A stretch of 64,000 bases of DNA from Chloroflexota bacterium (GTDB lineage Bacteria; Chloroflexota; Anaerolineae; 4572-78; J111): positions 62,001 through 126,000 of the forward strand of contig BOKF01000012.1 in the NCBI GenBank assembly GCA_016860845.1, in the 5' to 3' direction. Each line of letters starts with the position of its first letter. Within the stretch, counting starts at the first letter, position 1. The position numbers and the translations under genes are program-made. The notes under the pieces were generated by a model. It searched no databases and was not told the origin of the DNA. It saw only the letters and a list, made by a program, of their open reading frames with translations. Of the stretch, positions 59,325 through 64,000 are shown one piece after another.

Positions 59325-60256
59325 GAGTTAACTCTCTGTAACTCGACCCGGCCAAACATCCTTTCCAAAATCCGCACTGTATTCTCCGACAACCGGCAGG
59401 CTGGCCCAATGGTACAGGTCATTTGCCGGTAGCGAGGCTTGCGGGCGGGGTCGGTATCGTTGCCGATTTGCACAGCGAAACGCTCTACATCTTCGTCGGT
59501 GGCTTGCACAATTTCGATCCGGTTGAAATCAAACAGAGAGCGGCGTTGAAACCAATTGACGCGTAGGGTTCCGTTTTGTTCCACCTGTTCGATGGTCATG
59601 CCCCTGTCCAGCACCATCACTAGGGCGTCAGGTCGGGTTTGCAAGAAGTGACTCTGCCGGCAAATCCGGCAGCCATAGAAGGTCAAGTCGGGTTGCCAGG
59701 GCAGAGGAATGGGATGCGCCTGGCAATGTACCAGGCAGCGAGGACACAACAGGGTGTCTATTGCTTGGGCCAGTCGTGACGTTGTGTCGGCGGCAATACT
59801 CTGGAGTAACCAGAGGGCTGTCTGCTGAAGGGGCGACGAGTCAGTCAGAGCCAATGCCTGTAAAGGTGCGACCGCTTCCCCACCTCGATCCAGCAACGCA
59901 TGCCGGGCGATAAACCGTTCAAGCCAGTGATGATCCTGCAAATTCGTGATAAGTTTTTGAGAAAGAATGGCCTTCTCCTTGGTCTGATTCAGCTGCTCCA
60001 GCCGCCACTGCCAGACCTCCCTGACTCCTTGCCGCACCATACAGGCCTGGTGCAAGGCCGCTTCTACCTCAGCCGCGTACGGGCGGGGCAATTTACCCAG
60101 GCCAATACGCCTGAACCAACTCAACGGCCCATGGTAGACTGCTTGATATAAACGGCGGGCGTAATCTTTATCACCGCAGTGACGCCACTCCCGCCAGAGG
60201 ATGTTTTGCCAGTTGGGAGTACGGCCACCAGCCGCCGACGGCTGATTAACAACCAT
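59321..60256 (-). CDS. HEAT-like/zinc-ribbon protein, soluble paralogue (GTPase cassette)
   Basis: 311 aa. Same plan as the next protein without the membrane part: WQNILWREWRHCGDKDYARR, helical repeats (HHWLERFIARHALLDRGGEA), zinc ribbon (LLCPRCLVHC, then GCRICRQS), and the ending FAVQIGNDTDPARKPRYRQM with TCTIGPACRLSENTVRIL. It starts 3 nt after the GTPase stop. The function is unknown; the conserved C-terminal region is likely a shared interaction or effector domain. Confidence 0.8.
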   Translation of the reverse strand: MVVNQPSAAGGRTPNWQNILWREWRHCGDKDYARRLYQAVYHGPLSWFRRIGLGKLPRPYAAEVEAALHQACMVRQGVREVWQWRLEQLNQTKEKAILSQKLITNLQDHHWLERFIARHALLDRGGEAVAPLQALALTDSSPLQQTALWLLQSIAADTTSRLAQAIDTLLCPRCLVHCQAHPIPLPWQPDLTFYGCRICRQSHFLQTRPDALVMVLDRGMTIEQVEQNGTLRVNWFQRRSLFDFNRIEIVQATDEDVERFAVQIGNDTDPARKPRYRQMTCTIGPACRLSENTVRILERMFGRVELQRVNS

Positions 60257-60259
60257 ATC

Positions 60260-61264
60260 CTAATCGTTCCTGCCGACCAACCAATTCATCCAGCGGTGGA
60301 AAAGCCGTTCCGAGCCGGAGAATGACTTTTCCATGACCCACAGCATGGGATCGAGGATACGGCGCGGTACGATGGCAACAGCCAGCCGGCCGTCCTGGGG
60401 TTCCGTCCCCAGGGCCGAGATGATCGAAAAGCTAATACTCTTGAAATTCGCCTCGGCCGCATTCATAAATTCGTGCGCCTGTAGCTCCTGTTCGGTAAAG
60501 GCTAACAGCCGGTCAGATATGCGCCGCATGCGCTCCATATATCCGTCTGGCTTGGCCAGGTCCTCGACCGAGCCTGCAACCAAGTAGGACGTCAGGTCGG
60601 CCCAACGGGAGGCGAAACGCTGGGCTAACTGGTCGGCTTTGGTATAAACCACAATCAAGTGCTGGTTTTCCGGCCGGCCGCCCAGTTCGTGCAGCCCGAC
60701 AATGTAGGTATTGAGCAGTTGCTGCATCCCGGCGCGAGGGTCTTCCAAATCGGGGATGCTGATGAGCAGCATGGCCGTTTCGGCTCGGCGGACAAAGCCG
60801 GCGAATTGGACGAGTTGGGTTGGCTTTTCAAAGCACTCGCCGCCGGTATCAAAAAATAACAGCGTACAGTTGGGATGCGTCGGCACACCCTCGGCCCGGA
60901 CCATGGTCGGGCGGGGAAAGTTTTTGGGCGTCGAATCCGGCAGCGCGCCACCTTCCAGCAGGCGCGCATTGCCGTAGACGGTATCCAGGCTGTCCTCGTT
61001 CAGCCCCATGGTGAAGAAATCCGGCCAATCGCGGGCCAAAGTGAGTTTTTTCAGGGTGTAAAAAAGGGCCGCAAAGTAGACAGTCTTGCCGTGCTGCCGA
61101 AAACCGGTGGCGCTGATGACCACTGGCCGGTATTTACGGTAATCTTGAACATATAAAGCCGGCGTCTGTTCGTTACACTCAGCACAGACATAGATAGAGG
61201 TCAATTTGCCGGTTGGCTTAACCTGCTTGAATTTAACATCGGCCAGACAGAAAGGGCACAGCAT
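60260..61264 (-). CDS. Zinc-ribbon P-loop GTPase (double-GTPase 2-like), cassette head
   Basis: 334 aa from the ATG at 61264. A longer frame from 61336 would be encoded by the AT-rich promoter-like DNA and is rejected. Zinc ribbon C3-x2-C6 and C27-x2-C30, then Walker A GFRQHGKT (54-61), Walker B/G3 LLFFDTGG (D139, G141-142) and the base-specificity TKAD (208-211). This is the layout of the TRAFAC-like GTPases at the centre of GTPase-associated conflict systems. The C-terminus (FHRWMNWLVG) is amphipathic. It is the first gene of a five-gene minus-strand unit. GTP-dependent switching on sensing stress or phage is inference. Confidence 0.82.
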   Translation of the reverse strand: MLCPFCLADVKFKQVKPTGKLTSIYVCAECNEQTPALYVQDYRKYRPVVISATGFRQHGKTVYFAALFYTLKKLTLARDWPDFFTMGLNEDSLDTVYGNARLLEGGALPDSTPKNFPRPTMVRAEGVPTHPNCTLLFFDTGGECFEKPTQLVQFAGFVRRAETAMLLISIPDLEDPRAGMQQLLNTYIVGLHELGGRPENQHLIVVYTKADQLAQRFASRWADLTSYLVAGSVEDLAKPDGYMERMRRISDRLLAFTEQELQAHEFMNAAEANFKSISFSIISALGTEPQDGRLAVAIVPRRILDPMLWVMEKSFSGSERLFHRWMNWLVGRND

Positions 61265-61298
61265 CGGGGTAAAGACCTCACAGAGCGAACTATTATCA

Positions 61299-61327
61299 AC
61301 TGTATTATGGAATATTGTAAATGTCAA
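61299..61327 (-). promoter_or_regulatory. Candidate promoter of the GTPase cassette
   Basis: On the minus strand: TTGACA (61327-61322), 17-bp spacer, TACAGT (61304-61299). The -10 is weak. Confidence 0.45.
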
Positions 61328-61336
61328 TAGCGCCAA

Positions 61337-61593
61337 GTAGCTGTACTTTGCCTACGAAAATTCGTAGACGGAGGACTGTTAAAGCCTCCCCCCTCCGAGG
61401 GGGGAGGTTGGAGGGGGGGCTGAATTTCATCAACTTATCCCGAAAACACATCCCCTTCGACAAGCTCAGGACGCAGCTTCGATACGGCACTCGCTTCGCT
61501 CGGCCTACTCAGCATGGGTTTTCGGGCTGATTTCGCACGCTTTGATACGCCTTGGGGCACTCAGCGTGTGAAATCGGCAAATGTCAACAGAAC
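61337..61593. repeat. Repeat-rich intergenic region with nested palindromes and a G-rich tract
   Basis: No gene is supported. It contains CTACGAA/TTCGTAG (61352-61367), a CCTCCCCCCTC/GGGGGGAGG hairpin leading into a G-rich run (61385-61418), a CTTCGACAAGCTCAGG and CTCGCTTCGCTCGGCCTACT block (61455-61512) of a type dispersed in many bacterial genomes, and GCTGATTTCGCACGC/GCGTGTGAAATCGGC (61526-61540 / 61564-61578). Some of these may end transcription of the aldolase operon. Confidence 0.7.
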
Positions 61594-62511
61594 CTAAAAA
61601 CTCTTTGAGTGATTGACCAGATCTCGGCTGCTGGTCAGCACAAAATAATCGCGCAGCAGCCAGGTTGTCCGCTCATAAACTGCCTGCTGCGCGGACGCTA
61701 CTTCCTGCGTCTGGCGCAAGGCGGCCTCATAGGCCTGGCGAATTTCCGTGCCGACATTCACCTTGGTAATGCCTCTCTGAACTGCGGCTAACAGGTCGTC
61801 ACGCTTGATGCCGGACCCCCCATGCAGGACTAAAGGAATCCCGGCGGCCTGATGCAGCCGCTCCAGGTGTTCCAGATTCAAGCGCGCTTCCACCTTGGGC
61901 TGATCTTTCAGCACCCCTGAAACCGCCCCATGAATACTGCCAATCGCCACCGAGAGCGAGTCGCAGCCGCTTTCGGCCACAAAGCGGGCACATTCCTGAA
62001 CATCGGTAAAGCCGCGTCCCGAGGCAAAAAGTTCCTCGTAAGGCGGGAGAGGGCCGGCTTCATGGCCCAGGATAGCGCCCAATTCCGCTTCGACGACGAC
62101 CCCGGCCGGGTGAGCTACGTCAACAACCTGGCGGGTGGCTGCGATATTTTCGGCCAGGCTGAGCCGAGAGCCATCCACCATGACCGACGGGTAGCCCAAA
62201 GCAATGGCCTCCCGAATCAAGCCGAGATAATCAACCCGCTGGTTGTCTTCGTCAATGACCGGGATGTGGTCCAAATGCAGCCGCACATGCTCCGGCTGGC
62301 TCCAGCGTGAAAATTCCTCAAAAACAGCGGCCATACTTTTGGCTTCAAACTTGGTCCACTCCAAACGGGCCACTTCGAGCAGGGCAAAGGCGTTTTGAGC
62401 AACTACCGCCTCGACGACCGGCCGGACCATGGGCAGGTGGGGGATGTTAAAAGCCGGAATAACGACCCTGGCCCGGCGGGCATTTTCCATAATCTCTTTG
62501 ACGGTTCGCAT
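61594..62511 (-). CDS. Class II fructose/ketose-bisphosphate aldolase family protein
   Basis: 305 aa. Class II aldolase features: PAFNIPHLPMVRPVVEAVVA near the N-terminus, VRLHLDHIPVIDE with the catalytic-base and zinc-ligand DH, GVVVEAELGAILGHE, and LHGGSGIKRDDLLAAVQRGI followed by KVNVGTEIR. It probably cleaves a ketose (bis)phosphate in the cytoplasm, zinc-dependent. It starts 3 nt after the sugar-isomerase stop, so both act in one sugar-degradation route; which sugar is open. Confidence 0.9.
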   Translation of the reverse strand: MRTVKEIMENARRARVVIPAFNIPHLPMVRPVVEAVVAQNAFALLEVARLEWTKFEAKSMAAVFEEFSRWSQPEHVRLHLDHIPVIDEDNQRVDYLGLIREAIALGYPSVMVDGSRLSLAENIAATRQVVDVAHPAGVVVEAELGAILGHEAGPLPPYEELFASGRGFTDVQECARFVAESGCDSLSVAIGSIHGAVSGVLKDQPKVEARLNLEHLERLHQAAGIPLVLHGGSGIKRDDLLAAVQRGITKVNVGTEIRQAYEAALRQTQEVASAQQAVYERTTWLLRDYFVLTSSRDLVNHSKSF

Positions 62512-62514
62512 CGT

Positions 62515-63930
62515 TCAGTCTCCCTGAGGTAAGGCTACTTGGTAGCCAAGATAATAGGCCAATGCTTCCTGGAGGGGCGCTTGAAAGTGGCCGCGGGTCA
62601 GATTAACGTGGTGGCGATGGCCTTTGCGGCCCAGGTACAGCAGCACGTCCTCCAGATGGTTGACTTCCGCTACCCCGGCCACACCAAAGAAGTCGGCGGG
62701 AATAGGGTCTTCGGTAAAACGACCCTGGCCCAGATAAACGTTGACCGCGCCCTCCTGCGTGAGCAAATTGGCAAAGGTAAAATCCATGGGCGCCAGCCGG
62801 CCCACATGGGGACCGTAACTACAGCCTTTGCCCAGTGAAGTTTCCAGGATAGCGTGATCAGTCACCCGTCCACCCTCCTGCATCATCGCCTTGGGCGCCG
62901 GCCCGCAGTGGAACAGAATGCATTTGTCTTCCTGGCCATCGTAATTGTTATTCCAATCCAAACAGACCGGTGGCTCGCCGGAAGCCAGGCTCAAAAGATA
63001 CATACTGATGGCGCTGCCCAGATCAACCTCACAGGCGGCCGGGAGCATGTTGTTGTTCAAAGCGCCCAACAAGACACAGGGCGAAATGCCCAACTGCTGC
63101 TGAAGTTCTATCCAGCAGCGGATGGCAATAGCATCCATCTGGTAACTCTGGATAATTTCATCCAGCACCACCCCCAGCTTGATCAGGTGGTCAAAGGCGT
63201 GGGCCGGCACCCCATCCCACAAAACGTACTCCTTGAAAAAGTTGGCTTTAGCCCGGTAGGCGTCGGAGTCAGCCGGTAAGGCTTTTACCCGGGCAATTAC
63301 CTCGGCCAAATCCAGCGTTTCGACCGTAATTCCGTGGCGCTGCAAGGTAACTTCGTCAATCCGAACTGTCTTGAAGGGGGTGGTTCGAGCGCCAATCGCC
63401 CCGATCGTCATGCCCTGCAAATGCTTGACCACCCGGCAAACCCGGTCAAAATAGTCAACATTTTCCTCGAACTTGGGGCTGTGCGGGTCAACCACATGCG
63501 GTTTAAGGTTGGTAAATTTGACCCCGAATTGCTGGAAAACGTCCATAATGGACAGCTTGCCGCAAAACGAGTCGCGCCGGAGGGCCGGCCCCATCTTATC
63601 CAATTCGTCGGGATAAGCCTGGATCAAAATAGGGACGCCGGCCTCTTTGAGCGCGGTCACCGCTCCAAATTCATCGCCAAAGTTAGGCAGGCTGAGAATC
63701 ACGCCGTCGAATTTGCCCTGGTGAGCGCGCAAGAAATTGGCGTAACGCTCACCCTCTTCGCGGGTTTCGACCGCCCCGTAGCGGGTGGCGCTCTCGTCCA
63801 GCATGATGACTTCGTGGCCCCACGACTTTAGGAGCCGGGGAAGATCCTTCCTGGCCTGAGCAATCAGCGAGGCCGGGAAAAACCCTCGATTTCCAAAGAA
63901 AAGCGCAAAGGTAGATTTGTGGATGTTCAT
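62515..63930 (-). CDS. L-fucose/L-arabinose isomerase family protein
   Basis: 471 aa from the ATG at 63930 (GAGG 7 nt upstream; an adjacent ATG at 63933 is possible but too close to it). The N-terminal part has ALFFGNRGFFPASLIAQARK; the C-terminal part has the family's metal site region AACEVDLGSAISMYLLSLAS and CLDWNNNYDGQEDKCILFHC. Fucose/arabinose-type isomerases convert aldoses to ketoses, Mn-dependent. Pairing with an aldolase supports catabolism of a deoxy or rare sugar, but no kinase gene is seen in the window. I see nothing firm in 63934-64000. Confidence 0.85.
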   Translation of the reverse strand: MNIHKSTFALFFGNRGFFPASLIAQARKDLPRLLKSWGHEVIMLDESATRYGAVETREEGERYANFLRAHQGKFDGVILSLPNFGDEFGAVTALKEAGVPILIQAYPDELDKMGPALRRDSFCGKLSIMDVFQQFGVKFTNLKPHVVDPHSPKFEENVDYFDRVCRVVKHLQGMTIGAIGARTTPFKTVRIDEVTLQRHGITVETLDLAEVIARVKALPADSDAYRAKANFFKEYVLWDGVPAHAFDHLIKLGVVLDEIIQSYQMDAIAIRCWIELQQQLGISPCVLLGALNNNMLPAACEVDLGSAISMYLLSLASGEPPVCLDWNNNYDGQEDKCILFHCGPAPKAMMQEGGRVTDHAILETSLGKGCSYGPHVGRLAPMDFTFANLLTQEGAVNVYLGQGRFTEDPIPADFFGVAGVAEVNHLEDVLLYLGRKGHRHHVNLTRGHFQAPLQEALAYYLGYQVALPQGD

Positions 63931-64000
63931 CATCGAACCTCTTTCTAATGATAATTGGGTAAAATAAGTGGGATTTGAAACCAGTCAGCAGACATGATGT

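Noticed and set aside
55238..61336. Prophage or integrative element
   Set aside because: No integrase, att-type direct repeats, tRNA border or phage structural gene is present.
61321..61530. Frames crossing the repeat region near 61.4 kb
   Set aside because: Translated repeats only; no conserved pattern.

Overview
The window looks like chromosome from a Chloroflexota bacterium, probably Anaerolineae-like. This is inferred from moderate-to-high GC, Pro/Thr-rich stalk proteins, very large GAF/PAS sensor proteins and heptad-type intergenic repeats. No rRNA or other firm marker is present, so the taxonomy is an inference. I see no prophage, insertion sequence or CRISPR array. One tRNA gene (Leu, anticodon UAA) is present.

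Layout. Positions 1-9.3 kb hold an ABC-transporter ATPase (cut by the left edge) coupled to a large membrane protein, a secreted glycosidase-like/deacetylase fusion, and small stress or repair genes (AlkA-type glycosylase, two DinB/DfsB-type proteins, EamA transporter). A CGNR-type regulator sits opposite one of these operons, and the two face each other across overlapping promoters. Positions 10-19.4 kb hold an amidohydrolase, a UMF1-type transporter, the RNA-binding protein Tex, tRNA-Leu, a membrane Ser/Thr kinase and a stalked membrane protein.

Positions 19.7-45.4 kb form a 26-kb, single-strand signalling locus. It contains two histidine kinases with GAF domains, an OmpR-type regulator, three stand-alone receivers, two giant GAF/PAS proteins with no output domain (1429 and 1697 aa) and a 2012-aa GAF-rich hybrid kinase with two receivers. 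Next come a threonine-synthase-like PLP enzyme fused to a complete receiver domain, and a final receiver-kinase. Several genes overlap or are separated by only tens of bases. The receiver on the PLP enzyme is a sister of the last receiver of the kinase just upstream, which suggests that phosphorylation or receiver-receiver contact controls an amino-acid enzyme. This is the most unusual arrangement in the window. maf follows by overlap.

Positions 46.4-55 kb return to core functions: an MFS transporter, a cdaA-cdaR-der-hicB-like operon (c-di-AMP synthesis and ribosome assembly), a 770-aa TPR protein and argF. Positions 55.2-61.3 kb, on the minus strand, form a five-gene cassette: a zinc-ribbon GTPase, two related HEAT-like/zinc-ribbon proteins (one with a Gly-rich membrane region), a short formylglycine-generating-enzyme-like protein and a GAP1-like protein. 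It resembles the GTPase-associated conflict systems described by comparative genomics in multicellular bacteria. The right end holds a fucose/arabinose-isomerase-family protein and a class II aldolase, probably one sugar-degradation operon.

Non-coding signals are informative. At least six promoters share the extended -10 GTGCTATRNT. 7-bp-period repeats, often arranged as inverted pairs, mark many gene ends and have entered at least one gene (tex).
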